A stretch of DNA of 64,000 nucleotides from an uncultured Oscillospiraceae bacterium (GTDB lineage: Bacteria > Bacillota > Clostridia > Oscillospirales > Oscillospiraceae). Shown here in pieces: positions 1 through 8,802 of the stretch. How positions within the stretch are numbered: the first letter of the stretch is position 1; each line of letters opens with the position of its first letter. The notes under the pieces are model-generated. The model had not been told where the DNA came from. It was given only the letters and a program-made list of their open reading frames with translations, and made no database searches. Made by a program: the position numbers and the translations under genes. The stretch lies in the NCBI GenBank assembly GCA_910588135.1, contig CAJUOT010000001.1:1-64000 (forward strand), written 5' to 3'.

Positions 1-3
1 TTG

Positions 4-37
4 GTGACTGGAGTTCAGACGTGTGCTCTTCCGATCT
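4..37 (+). other. Illumina TruSeq adapter read-through (not genomic)
   Basis: The bases from 4 to 37 match the 34-nt Illumina TruSeq read-2 adapter from its GTGACTGGAGTTC start to its CTCTTCCGATCT end. The adapter sits at the very edge of the contig, so genuine sequence begins at 38. Reading frames that run through this stretch are artefacts. Confidence 0.97.
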
Positions 38-181
38 GGGGATGGCGAACACCTCCCCCTCCAGGCCGTAGGCCGCCAGCAGGCGGCGGGCCGTGCCCTC
101 CGCCCGGGGAATCTCCGCGCCGTGGCGCAAAAGCTGCCGCGCTACCTCGCAGCAGCCGGACAGCAGCAGGTCGTAGTCCAT
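38..181 (-). CDS. Threonine/serine exporter family protein, N-terminal fragment
   Basis: A partial minus-strand gene whose ATG is at 181, preceded by an AGGAGG ribosome site on the minus strand. Its 48 visible codons begin MDYDLLLSGCCEVARQ and contain LLRHGAEIPRAEGTARR. This resembles the first cytoplasmic segment of the ThrE/DUF1212 family, where a leucine-rich helix with a Gly-Ala-Glu turn precedes the membrane domain. These proteins are inner-membrane exporters of threonine and serine in the bacteria where they were studied. The membrane part would lie left of the contig edge and is replaced here by adapter. The family call rests on 48 residues only. Confidence 0.6.
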
Positions 182-561
182 ATCGCGCCTCCTCTTGACA
201 AACCCCCGCGGCGGGGGTATAATGGGCATATAAAGGGCGCTGCCGCAGGCGGCCAGCCCTAACGCTCAATAGATAAACTGGGTTCTATATTGACCGCTTG
301 GGTTGCAGCCGAGCGGTCAATATGCTTTTGGGGATATGTAAATCATCAACAGAAACACCATGATGAACCATACCAGGAAACGCAGGGCTTGCGCCCAGCG
401 CCCATTTCCCATCCGCCTCACCCCCCTTCGCAGGGAAGTGGCCGACCGCCTTTTATACGGCAGCGCTTGAAAACATCATACCATACAGGAATCAGAAACG
501 CAAGGGCTGGCAGGGCGCGCCAGCCCTTCCAGTTTTTTTTCCAAAATATTTCCGTTAAGCC
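182..561. other. Intergenic region with a 12-bp inverted repeat
   Basis: No convincing gene is visible here; the short open frames lack ribosome sites. The region contains a perfect 12-bp inverted repeat (ATATTGACCGCT at 287-298 and its complement at 312-323, 13-nt loop). There is no T-run after it, so it may be a regulator site or a weak terminator. Confidence 0.5.
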
Positions 562-589
562 TTGCAAAATTTTGCCGATATAGTATAAT
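562..589 (+). promoter_or_regulatory. Predicted sigma-A promoter for the SLH protein gene
   Basis: TTGCAA (562-567) and TATAAT (584-589) are separated by 16 bp and lie about 170 bp upstream of the ATG at 763. This leaves a long 5' untranslated leader, as is common for abundant surface-layer mRNAs. Confidence 0.6.
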
Positions 590-762
590 AGTAGCCGTAT
601 AACTGTGGCGTCGGAGGCGTCAGCCAATCATTCCGATGGAAGGAGGGCCGAATGCCCGGCCACGCTCCCCCTCCAGGGGGAAGGTAAAAACCTGAGCCGG
701 ATTTCCCGGCGCGCCCCAGCAAGCTCCAAGCGTACTTAAACCAGAACAGGAGGAACAGAACT

Positions 763-3700
763 ATGAAGAAACGGATTGTGTCAGCCGTTTTGGCCCTGGC
801 CATGGCGCTGACATTACTGCCCGTGTCCGTGTTCGCGACGATAGCTGCGCCCGGCACGGACGATGCAAAGGCAAAAGAGACCACCCCCGCCAGCGGCTAT
901 ACCCAGGTGCAGTATGTCTACGGCACCGACCATTCCAAGCTGGATAAAGACGGGAACCCCATCAGCGACGGCTGGGCCTGGCAGTGGACGGATACTGCCG
1001 GTACATACGGTACGGTCAACAAGACCTACTGGTCTAAGATGGCCGCCCCGGCCGGCCTGGTCAACGGCACCAACGCCAGCGGCGTCTGGTACGCGAACGT
1101 GACCGACCTGGTCAACTCCACCGGGACTACTCCGGTCCTGCGGACCAGCAGCTTCACCCTGGTGGGCGACATCGACCTGAGCTCCATCACCGCCAAGCCC
1201 ACCAGTCTCCAGGTCAACCTTTTCGGCAGCAACCTGACGCTGCCCGACCTTAAGCTGGTCAACAGCATTACGATCACGGACACCTTCCACACCCAGTACG
1301 GCGGCACCGCGGGCTCTGTGTCCGGCCTGAGCCGCAATGTGTCCAGATACAACACTCCCGCCCCCAACCCGGCCACCATGAGCACCAGCGGCCTGACCCT
1401 GAACGTCACCGGCGCGAAGATCACCGGCGGCATCAGCCTCCAGGGCCGGGGCAACACCGTGACCCTCACCGATGTTGACCTCGCCGGCGGCATCACCCTG
1501 AGCGGCGCCACCGTGGTGACCAACACCGGAACCACCACGACTACCACCTATTCCTGCGACCGCCAGAGCCTCACCATCAACGCCAGGACCACCGCGCCCT
1601 TTACCAAGTCCGCCATCGCCGGGAACATCTCCGTCATCGGCAACGGCAGCAACGTGAACCTGAACGGCGCGACCGGAACCGGCACCGTGAAGATGTTCGG
1701 GGCCGGCGGCAGCGTCATCGCGTCCAACGGCACCAGCATGGGCGCGGTCACCGTGTCCACGGGCGCTGTTTCCCCGGCCAACCCCGCTGTGACCCTGGCC
1801 AGCGCGCCCGCCTCCGTCACCATCAACGACGCCACCGTGGCCGGCATCACGTACAACAAGACGGACACCACCTACACCGGGGCCAGCAGCTTCACCGTGA
1901 ACGCCCAGGGCAAAGTGACCGGCGCCATCAGCACCGACAACGGCACTGTGACCATCAACTCCGCTAATGTGGACGCCGTCACCGTGAAGGCCGGCACCCT
2001 GAACGTCACCGGCAGCAACGGCACCCTGGGCGATATCGTCCTGGGCGACACCGCCGCCACCAAGGTGGCCTTCAACTTCAGCGGCAGCAACTATAAGGGC
2101 GACGACATCACCAAGGCCGCCAATGCTACCGTCCTGACCATCGGCGCCAACTGGCCCGCCAACCGCAGCAACGTCTTTGGCGAGGTTGACCTGAAGAACT
2201 ACACCGGCCAGGGCATCAAGGGCGGCGTGTTTGAAACCGAGGCCGAAACCGCGACCAAAGCGGCCTGGTTCAGCCCCGAGCTGCAGTTCTTCCGTGCTGA
2301 CGCGGCGGGTAAGTTCCACTACTACTATGGCAAGAAGGAACTGGCCACCGCCATCGCGGACGCGGGCGCCGCGGCTGCGACTGACGGCACCATTACCGTG
2401 ATAGGCTGGAACAATGGCGCCACCAAGAAGTATGTGGAGTTCTACAACTCCATGGTGGATGTGAATGCCACCAAGAAGATAGCGAGTGTGGCCTATGGCG
2501 CTTCCACCGCCATCTACCTGCCCAACATGATCAACGGCACCCCGGTGGCCAGCTGGACCGACGCGTCCACGCTTGCCAGCACGGGCGGCAATACCAGCTC
2601 CGCCAAGACCTATGGCGTCAACGAGCTGGTATCCCTGAGCTCCCAGTCCGCCAATGTCAAGCTGGTCATCCAGGCCAGCGGCGCGGCGGTCACCAAGCTG
2701 ACCAACGCCACCGCCGCCGACCCCAACCAGAACATCACCGTGACCATGACCGGCAACCAGATCACCCTGTCCGGCGCGGTGGGTCAGGCTTCCTTTGAGG
2801 ATGTCGAGGTAACCTGCGTCACCGACCTCATCGGCACGGACGGCACTCCCGTGACCTTCCCTGTGGTCGTGTCCTACGACACCACCACCAAGGTGGCCAC
2901 CATCAGCACCCTGGGCATCACCCCGCCGCCTCAGGGCGTGGTGATCAACACCAGCAACAATACCATCCAGGTGGGCGGCAACACTTACACTGTGAGCGTC
3001 TCCGGCCTGACCAAGCCCGCCTCCGAGCTGAAGGTGGCCGGCATCACCACCGGCGCTTATGCTGACACGACTTCCGGCCTCACCGGCAAGACCATCGTGC
3101 CCACCGTGACCGCCAGCATGGGCAACGCCGCCAAGCAGACCCTGATCGACGCCATCACCGGCACCGGCGCGGAGTTTGACTGGACCACCTCCCCCGCCAT
3201 GCAGCAGGTGGTGAATCAGGCCATGACCACCATCACCAACAACAACCAGATCGCGAACTGGGCCACCGCCGCCCAGCGGGCTGCGTGGAACCTGAACAAC
3301 AAGGGCAAGAGCCCCACCGAGACCGACCTGCTGGGCACCGGCTATACCACGGTTGTGGTGGAGCCCTATCTGGCGATGAACATCACCGTCTTTAACCAGA
3401 GCGGCGCCACCACCGCCACCCTGACGCCCTCCTACCGCGTGCTGGTAGTGAGCTCTGAGGCGGCTTATACGGGCACCAGCGGCGTGGCCAAGAACAAGAC
3501 CGGCTTCACCCCCGAGGGCTACTACATCGCCCAGACGGGCCGCGCCCTGAACACCCCCATCACCGACCTGACGAAGGCGGATGGCACCGACGGCGTGACC
3601 ATTACCCTCCCGGCGGCCAGCAACACCCTCACCGGCTTCACCGCCAACACTGTCATGCACCAGGACGGCACCTATGTCTATAAGACCACCACCGCTGGCA

Positions 3701-5136
3701 GCTATCTCCTCACCCGCGGCGGCAAGACCGGGCTGGGCACCGTGGTGTTCAACACCACTCCGGAGCTGGTCAGCCTGACCCGCACGGGCGCCAACGTGAC
3801 CAACGGCAAGGCGGGGACGTACTACTACGACAACCTCCAGGCCGCCGTGAACGACACCCTGCCCCAGGCGGACAATACCAAGCTGGACAAGATCACCGTG
3901 AACGCCGCCTACACCGGCTCCGGCGTGATTGACGTGACCGGTACGGCCCGTATTTTCGAGATTGAGACCATCGGCCAGACCCAGATTTCCAACGCCAACA
4001 ACAACTTCACTGTGGGCGTGGACACCACCGGCCACAAGTTCACCGTGCAGCTGCAGCAGAACGTGGCCTCCGCCACCGGGTCTGTGGAGATCGCGGCGAA
4101 TACCGCGAACTTCGGCACCATCACCCCCAGCGTCAACAAGGCCAAGGCGGGCGACGTGGTGACCATCACCGCTCATCCCAGCCAGGGCTATAAGGTGAAC
4201 ACCATCACCGCGGTGACCAACACCAACGCGGCGGTGGCTGTGAAGAGCACCGGAACCGCGAACCAGTACACCTTCACCGTGCCCCAGAACGTGACCAAGG
4301 TGGTTATCACCCCGTCCTTCGTGTCGGGCGACAACAAGGCCGCTTTCACGGTGAACACCAACACGGTGCGCGGCACCGCCTCGGTGTACACCGGCACTTC
4401 CGACGGCAAGCTGGACCAGGGCAAGACGGCCACCGTCACCGTGCATCCCAGCGGCGGCAACCGCACCGTGGGCCTCACCGCCCGGGCGGATAACGGCGCC
4501 ACCGTGCCCACCACCCGCACCGCCGTGAACCAGTTCACCGTGACCGTGCCCTCCGGCGCTACCCTGGTCACCGTGACGCCCACCTTCGACGTGGACAACG
4601 GCACCCCCTTCACCGACGTGCTGTCCAGCCACTGGGCTTCCCCCGACGTGTCCTGGATCTACAACAAGGGCTACACCACCGGCTACGGCACCCAGTACAC
4701 CTTCGCGCCCGCGGTCCAGTGCACCCGCTGGGAGATGGTGACCTTCCTGTGGAAGGCCGCCGGCTACCCCGAGGTGAACATCAGCAATCCGTTCAGCGAC
4801 GTCAGCCCCAACTACCCCAACGCTCAGGCGTATAAGGCCATCATGTGGGCTGCCTCCAGGAAGCTGATCGACACCAGCACGGGCCGTTTCAACCCCACCG
4901 CCAAGATCAGCCGTGCGGACGCGGTGAACATCCTGTACAAGCAGGCGGGTTCTCCCTATGCCACCACCAAGACCGGTTTCAAGGATGTGCCCACCAGCGC
5001 GTACTACGCCAAGGCCGTGTCCTGGGCGGAGCAGAAGGGCATCACCAACGGCAAGGACAACCGCAACACCTTCAAGCCCAACGACACCATCACCCGGCAG
5101 GAGATCGCCAAGATGCTCCACGTGGCGTTCGGCTAA
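763..5136 (+). CDS. Large secreted SLH-domain surface protein
   Basis: A 1457-residue protein that is exported and held on the cell wall. The N-terminus is a classical signal peptide (MKKRIVSAVLALAMALTLLP, cleavage near the VFA site around residue 26). Residues ~120-500 are Thr/Asn/Gly-rich with repeated short beta-strand motifs of the INGGISL/VTVKAGTLNV kind, suggesting a parallel beta-helix. Residues ~1130-1270 hold two similar Gly/Thr-rich beta modules. Three SLH domains close the protein (starting near residues 1282, 1342 and 1405, each opening with (F)xDV). SLH domains bind pyruvylated secondary wall polymer. A good ribosome site (AGGAGGAA) precedes the ATG. Heavy use of AAC/ACC/GGC codons suggests high expression. 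No catalytic domain is recognisable, so adhesin or S-layer-like scaffold is an inference. Confidence 0.88.
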   Translation: MKKRIVSAVLALAMALTLLPVSVFATIAAPGTDDAKAKETTPASGYTQVQYVYGTDHSKLDKDGNPISDGWAWQWTDTAGTYGTVNKTYWSKMAAPAGLVNGTNASGVWYANVTDLVNSTGTTPVLRTSSFTLVGDIDLSSITAKPTSLQVNLFGSNLTLPDLKLVNSITITDTFHTQYGGTAGSVSGLSRNVSRYNTPAPNPATMSTSGLTLNVTGAKITGGISLQGRGNTVTLTDVDLAGGITLSGATVVTNTGTTTTTTYSCDRQSLTINARTTAPFTKSAIAGNISVIGNGSNVNLNGATGTGTVKMFGAGGSVIASNGTSMGAVTVSTGAVSPANPAVTLASAPASVTINDATVAGITYNKTDTTYTGASSFTVNAQGKVTGAISTDNGTVTINSANVDAVTVKAGTLNVTGSNGTLGDIVLGDTAATKVAFNFSGSNYKGDDITKAANATVLTIGANWPANRSNVFGEVDLKNYTGQGIKGGVFETEAETATKAAWFSPELQFFRADAAGKFHYYYGKKELATAIADAGAAAATDGTITVIGWNNGATKKYVEFYNSMVDVNATKKIASVAYGASTAIYLPNMINGTPVASWTDASTLASTGGNTSSAKTYGVNELVSLSSQSANVKLVIQASGAAVTKLTNATAADPNQNITVTMTGNQITLSGAVGQASFEDVEVTCVTDLIGTDGTPVTFPVVVSYDTTTKVATISTLGITPPPQGVVINTSNNTIQVGGNTYTVSVSGLTKPASELKVAGITTGAYADTTSGLTGKTIVPTVTASMGNAAKQTLIDAITGTGAEFDWTTSPAMQQVVNQAMTTITNNNQIANWATAAQRAAWNLNNKGKSPTETDLLGTGYTTVVVEPYLAMNITVFNQSGATTATLTPSYRVLVVSSEAAYTGTSGVAKNKTGFTPEGYYIAQTGRALNTPITDLTKADGTDGVTITLPAASNTLTGFTANTVMHQDGTYVYKTTTAGSYLLTRGGKTGLGTVVFNTTPELVSLTRTGANVTNGKAGTYYYDNLQAAVNDTLPQADNTKLDKITVNAAYTGSGVIDVTGTARIFEIETIGQTQISNANNNFTVGVDTTGHKFTVQLQQNVASATGSVEIAANTANFGTITPSVNKAKAGDVVTITAHPSQGYKVNTITAVTNTNAAVAVKSTGTANQYTFTVPQNVTKVVITPSFVSGDNKAAFTVNTNTVRGTASVYTGTSDGKLDQGKTATVTVHPSGGNRTVGLTARADNGATVPTTRTAVNQFTVTVPSGATLVTVTPTFDVDNGTPFTDVLSSHWASPDVSWIYNKGYTTGYGTQYTFAPAVQCTRWEMVTFLWKAAGYPEVNISNPFSDVSPNYPNAQAYKAIMWAASRKLIDTSTGRFNPTAKISRADAVNILYKQAGSPYATTKTGFKDVPTSAYYAKAVSWAEQKGITNGKDNRNTFKPNDTITRQEIAKMLHVAFG

Positions 5137-5163
5137 ACCAGCGCGAGAGGCAAACAGCATAAG

Positions 5164-5196
5164 AAAGGGGCCCGGCCAGCTGGCCGGGCCCCTTTT
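5164..5196. terminator. Bidirectional terminator between convergent genes
   Basis: A perfect 16-bp palindromic stem (arms 5164-5179 and 5180-5195) built from AAAGGGGCCCGGCCAG and its complement. It ends in TTTT and starts in AAA, so it can serve both the SLH gene and the convergent activase gene. Confidence 0.85.
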
Positions 5197-5237
5197 GCGG
5201 GCAAGCGGGACGGGTATGTGTGCGGCGCGGGGAGAGG

Positions 5238-6191
5238 TCAGGCCCGGGGGCGGGCCCCCCGCTCACAGCGGTTGCCCCAGGAGTCGATGAGCTCGTCTCC
5301 CCGGTAGACGCAGATGATCTCGCAGCGGTTGGAGCAGCCGCCGCAGCTGGCCTCCCGGGTGCGGAACTCCATGTTTTCGATGGAGAAGTCGAAGTCCCGG
5401 CGGGCGCCGCCCCTCCGGGCCAGGATGGCAACGCCCAGGGCGCCCATGAGGTGGCCGTTGGGGTCCACGATCACCGGGCAGCCCAGGGTGCGCTCAAAGG
5501 CGGCCACGACACCCTTGTTTTTACTCACGCCTCCCTGGAACACCACCGGGGAGACGATTTTTTTGCCTTTGCCCACGTTGTTGAGGTAGTTGGCGGCCAC
5601 CGCGTTGCACACCCCGGCGATGATGTCCTCCCGGGGGTGGCCCATCTGGATTTTGTGGACGAGATCGGACTCGGCGAACACGGTGCACCGGGCGGCGATC
5701 TGGGTGGGGTGGGTGGAGCGCAGGGCGTAGTCGCCGATCTCCTCCACCTCGATGCCCAGCCGCTTGGCCTGGCTGGACAGGAAGGCCCCGGTGCCCGCGG
5801 CGCACAGGGTATTCATGGCGTAGTCCACAGCCACGCCGTTCTCCACCAGGATGATCTTGGAGTCCTGGCCGCCGATCTCCAGGATGGTGCGCACGTCGGG
5901 GTAGAAGGTGGTGGTGCCCACGGCGTGGGCGGTGATCTCGTTTTTCACCATAGTGGCGCCCAGGATGACGCCCACCAGCTTGCGGGCGGAGCCGGTGGTG
6001 CCGGTGGCCACGATTTTGTGCGTTTTTTTGTCAAACTGCCGCTCCAGCAGACGGACCAGTTCCTTCACCGCGCCGATGGGGTCGCCCTGGGTCCAGATAT
6101 ACCGGCTGGCCAGGATATTGTTTTTCTTGTCGATGATAACGCCCTTGGTGGAGATGGACCCCACGTCGATGCCCAGATACGCGTGTTCCAA
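5238..6191 (-). CDS. Acyl-CoA dehydratase activase-type ATPase (BadF/HgdC family)
   Basis: A 317-residue ASKHA-fold ATPase related to HgdC, the activator that injects an electron into 2-hydroxyacyl-CoA dehydratases at the cost of ATP. GIDVGSIST (residues 7-15) is the phosphate-1 loop and EIGGQDSK (105-112) the second nucleotide loop. Cys130 (LCAAGTGAF) and Cys169 (ARCTVFAESD) match the two cysteines per monomer that hold the bridging [4Fe-4S] cluster in HgdC. A Cys-rich tail (CGGCSNRC, then CVYRG) extends beyond the minimal HgdC and is shared with the giant activase proteins. The start is TTG at 6191, one base after the stop of the upstream gene, with GAAGGTG as ribosome site, so the pair is probably coupled. 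The acceptor enzyme is presumably encoded by the two preceding genes. Confidence 0.85.
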   Translation of the reverse strand: MEHAYLGIDVGSISTKGVIIDKKNNILASRYIWTQGDPIGAVKELVRLLERQFDKKTHKIVATGTTGSARKLVGVILGATMVKNEITAHAVGTTTFYPDVRTILEIGGQDSKIILVENGVAVDYAMNTLCAAGTGAFLSSQAKRLGIEVEEIGDYALRSTHPTQIAARCTVFAESDLVHKIQMGHPREDIIAGVCNAVAANYLNNVGKGKKIVSPVVFQGGVSKNKGVVAAFERTLGCPVIVDPNGHLMGALGVAILARRGGARRDFDFSIENMEFRTREASCGGCSNRCEIICVYRGDELIDSWGNRCERGARPRA

Positions 6192-6192
6192 G

Positions 6193-7272
6193 TCAGAGCA
6201 CCTTCTTTCTCATGTCAATCATGTCGTAAAACGCCTCCAGGCGGGTCATAAGGCCCACGTCGCTGGTCTGAGCGTCATAAGTCAGGTAGAGCACGGGGAT
6301 TTTATAATCCGCGCTGATATTTTGCAGCACCGGCATCACGTCGATCTCTGGGGTGCAGGTGGCGGATTTGATGTGGATGAGGCCGTCATAGCCCCGTTCG
6401 GCGCACTCCCGGGCGTACCAGATGTTGGCGGTGGAGGTGGGGCCCATGTCGTACTGGCACAGGTCCTGGATTTTCACCCGCAGGTTTTTCTGCCCGCCGC
6501 CGTAGCGCAGGAATTGATTGGTGACGTTCATCCAGCGGTGCACTTCCACCCGCATATCCGCCAGCTTCTGTTCCAGCTCCAGGTTGGAGAAGGCGTCCAT
6601 GGCGGTGTAGAACTCGCCCACGATGCCCACCCGCAGGGGCCGCAGGGGTTTGTTGAGGGGGATGGACTGGAGGGAGCGCTTCGCCGCGCGGTAGCCTGCC
6701 TCCACGTCATTTCTGCCCTGTGCGGTGTACATGGCGGTGAGGAAATCCTGATAGGCGCGTTTGTACTGGCCGTCTGTGGAGTCAAAGCCGCAGTTTTGGT
6801 AGTACTCGGCGGTGATGTCATCCACATACTCCACCATCCGCACCCCCTCCATGAACTGGGCCAGGAACCGGGCGGGATTCACCTTGGGGTTGAAGCGGCG
6901 GACAATGCGGATATATTCTTTTTTCTTATCCATGTCGTAGCTGGACAGGTTGATAAAGTCGAACTGGTAGCCCAAATCACGCAAAATCTGCTCAGCCAGC
7001 TCCCCGTAGTAGCCCAGGCGGCAAAGGCCGTGGGTCATGAGCAGGGTATCCGCCCCGGCCTCCAGCGATTCGATCATGCTGCCCAGAATGGTCTTGAAGG
7101 GGGTGCATACGAAGTCCGGGCTGTACTTGGTGCCCAGCTCCATGGTGCGCTTGGTGAGGGCGGGGGGCATGACGTACTTACAGCCCAGCGCCTGCTCCAC
7201 GATATATTTGAAGGCACAGCTGTACTCCGCGTAACGGGGGAAGGAGACGCTCCTGGTTTTCGCTTCAGCCAT
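6193..7272 (-). CDS. 2-hydroxyacyl-CoA dehydratase-related protein (COG3581-type)
   Basis: A 359-residue protein of the HgdB/activase-associated family usually found fused to, or next to, BadF/HgdC ATPases. Features seen are conserved cysteines at FVCTPFKT, THGLCRLGYYG, and SATCTPEIDVMP, consistent with an iron-sulfur or substrate role, and a closing TSDVGLMTRLEAF segment that closely parallels TAGVETRLESF at the end of the upstream protein. The ATG at 7272 overlaps the upstream stop as TAATG, which is why this start was chosen over longer frames. The reaction is unknown. By family, radical dehydration of a CoA ester is one possibility, and ATP-driven reduction of a low-potential substrate by double-cubane-type relatives is another. 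Confidence 0.75.
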   Translation of the reverse strand: MAEAKTRSVSFPRYAEYSCAFKYIVEQALGCKYVMPPALTKRTMELGTKYSPDFVCTPFKTILGSMIESLEAGADTLLMTHGLCRLGYYGELAEQILRDLGYQFDFINLSSYDMDKKKEYIRIVRRFNPKVNPARFLAQFMEGVRMVEYVDDITAEYYQNCGFDSTDGQYKRAYQDFLTAMYTAQGRNDVEAGYRAAKRSLQSIPLNKPLRPLRVGIVGEFYTAMDAFSNLELEQKLADMRVEVHRWMNVTNQFLRYGGGQKNLRVKIQDLCQYDMGPTSTANIWYARECAERGYDGLIHIKSATCTPEIDVMPVLQNISADYKIPVLYLTYDAQTSDVGLMTRLEAFYDMIDMRKKVL

Positions 7273-8201
7273 TACAGCTTCCCCTCCTTGAAACGGATGA
7301 TGTCGATGAAGCTCTCCAGCCGGGTTTCCACCCCGGCGGTGCCGCTCTGGCCGTCCAGCACCAAATTGAGCATGGGGACGCCCGTAACCCGCCGGGTAAT
7401 AAGCTCGTTCACCATGGCGTCCGGCCCGCAGGGGAAAGCGCTGAGCAGAATGATGCCGTCCACGTCGCCGCAGTGCATGGCGACTCCGCCTAAAATCTCC
7501 CGGTTGACCTCCCACTTGCAGGTGGGGGACAGTTCCCGGCTGCGCTTGAGCGCGGCGTCCCGGTCTACCAGGTCCGCCCGGACAGGGATTACCCCCACCC
7601 CTTTGAGATAGTCGGTGACAGCCTTGCCCATGCAGGGGTCCTCCGCCACATAGCTGTGGGCGGCAATGAGGACTTTCATGCCCTCCCGCCTGTACAGCTG
7701 CTCCTGCCGCTGAACCCGCTCCTTATGATGGCAGAGTTCCGCTTTTTTGGCCGCCTTGTAGGCCCTGCCCGCCGCTTTGGCGCTGCAGCCCAGGGTCCGG
7801 GCCATTTCGAGGAAGGCGCTCCGCTCATCCTTTTTCAAAAGCTCGTCCACTTCGTAGGTGAGAAACTCCTGGCCGGAGCCGCGGAACACATTGCGCGTCA
7901 GGTCGGGCAGGGCTTCAAACCGGGTGCACATATTCCGGTGCCGCCCAAAGCTGCTTATCCGGGGCACCAGAATATAGTCGCATTTGCCCAGCAGGGCGGA
8001 CACATGGCCCAGATAGACCTTCAGGGACAGGCAGGCCTCGTCGATGGACAAGGCGGCGCCCCGCTCCAGGATGTCCCGGTCGGTGGGAGGGCTGGCCACG
8101 GTTTCCATTCCGAGCTCCTGGAAAAAGACGCGCCAGAGGGTGCGGTAACGGTAGTACAGCATGGCCCTGGGCAGGCCGATGGCAATGGTTTGATGTTCCA
8201 T
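7272..8201 (-). CDS. Activase-associated protein (DUF2229/COG3580-type)
   Basis: A 309-residue protein opening with IGLPRAMLYYRYRTLWRVFF and continuing with SPPTDRDILERG, EACLSLKVYLGHV and DYILVPRISS. This is the pattern of the DUF2229/COG3580 proteins that partner BadF-type activases. Cysteines in EACLSLK, RNMCTRF, EDPCMGK and AFPCGPD are candidates for cluster binding. ATG at 8201 is preferred to the TTG five codons earlier because GGAG lies nine bases before it. It is the first gene of a three-gene minus-strand operon with TAATG coupling to the next. In many anaerobes these three modules occur as one very large polypeptide; here they are separate. The physiological substrate cannot be read from the sequence. 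Confidence 0.75.
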   Translation of the reverse strand: MEHQTIAIGLPRAMLYYRYRTLWRVFFQELGMETVASPPTDRDILERGAALSIDEACLSLKVYLGHVSALLGKCDYILVPRISSFGRHRNMCTRFEALPDLTRNVFRGSGQEFLTYEVDELLKKDERSAFLEMARTLGCSAKAAGRAYKAAKKAELCHHKERVQRQEQLYRREGMKVLIAAHSYVAEDPCMGKAVTDYLKGVGVIPVRADLVDRDAALKRSRELSPTCKWEVNREILGGVAMHCGDVDGIILLSAFPCGPDAMVNELITRRVTGVPMLNLVLDGQSGTAGVETRLESFIDIIRFKEGKL

Positions 8202-8436
8202 GGGTTGAATCTCCAATACGGTTTGTGCATAGGCGCCGCGCGGTGCGAACGCCGGCCGGTCTTGAAACAGGGATGTAAAAAATCATGCGGAGCGCTTCAT
8301 AAAGAATATCAGATCCCGTCGATACACTCCGTCTGTCCATTGCTGACGGCGTGAAAAATCCGCCGCAAGCGATAGGATATCTGGGGAATGGGGCCCAGCC
8401 ACGGACCCGGATAGCGGGGACGCAGCTGGAAACGAA

Positions 8437-8497
8437 GAAATTCCCTGTAGAGCACAGCTTTCGCCACAGGCGAAAACGGAGCGGTACAGGGAATTTC
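8437..8497. repeat. Nested inverted repeat downstream of tRNA-Leu
   Basis: Perfect 13-bp outer arms (GAAATTCCCTGTA at 8437-8449 and complement at 8485-8497) enclose a 7-bp inner hairpin (TTTCGCC, ACA loop, GGCGAAA at 8459-8475). It lies just past the 3' end of the minus-strand tRNA. It could be a terminator, a REP-like element or a remnant of a small mobile sequence. Confidence 0.6.
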
Positions 8498-8502
8498 TGA
8501 AC

Positions 8503-8588
8503 TGGTGCGGATGACGGGACTCGAACCCGTACGGCCGTGGGCCACTAGCACCTCAAGCTAGCCAGTCTACCAGTTCCAGCACATCCGC
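8503..8588 (-). tRNA. tRNA-Leu(GAG)
   Basis: An 86-nt leucine tRNA with acceptor GCGGATG/CATCCGC, long variable arm, T-loop GGTTCGAGTCCC and encoded CCA. The anticodon loop TTGAGGT, closed by CTAGC/GCTAG, gives anticodon GAG, which reads CUC/CUU. Confidence 0.95.
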
Positions 8589-8638
8589 AAAACGCAGCCT
8601 TAAGACCAACCATCTGCTCTTACAGGCTGGCATACTGT

Positions 8639-8667
8639 ATTATAGTGCGCAAAGCTTCGTTTGTCAA
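8639..8667 (-). promoter_or_regulatory. Consensus promoter for tRNA-Leu(GAG)
   Basis: On the minus strand TTGACA (8667-8662) and TATAAT (8644-8639) are separated by exactly 17 bp, a perfect sigma-A consensus about 50 bp before the tRNA. Confidence 0.85.
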
Positions 8668-8738
8668 GAGTGCAGTTTTGACGGCCCTTTTCTCTTTCGT
8701 GTTAGGCTCTAGCCATTGGCGATTTCACTAGCAGCCAC

Positions 8739-8767
8739 TTGAAATGGAAAAAAGCGCGTGATATAAT
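8739..8767 (+). promoter_or_regulatory. Promoter for the HIT-family gene
   Basis: TTGAAA (8739-8744) and TATAAT (8762-8767) with a 17-bp spacer, about 35 bp before the TTG start at 8803. Confidence 0.8.
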
Positions 8768-8802
8768 CGGCTCGACAAAACCAGATTTTGTGGGTGAGTT
8801 AA

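Noticed and set aside
814..5160. A 1448-codon open frame opposite the SLH gene
   Set aside because: It results from strong codon-position GC bias: the antisense product is Gly/His/Val-rich low-complexity sequence with no ribosome site or family resemblance.
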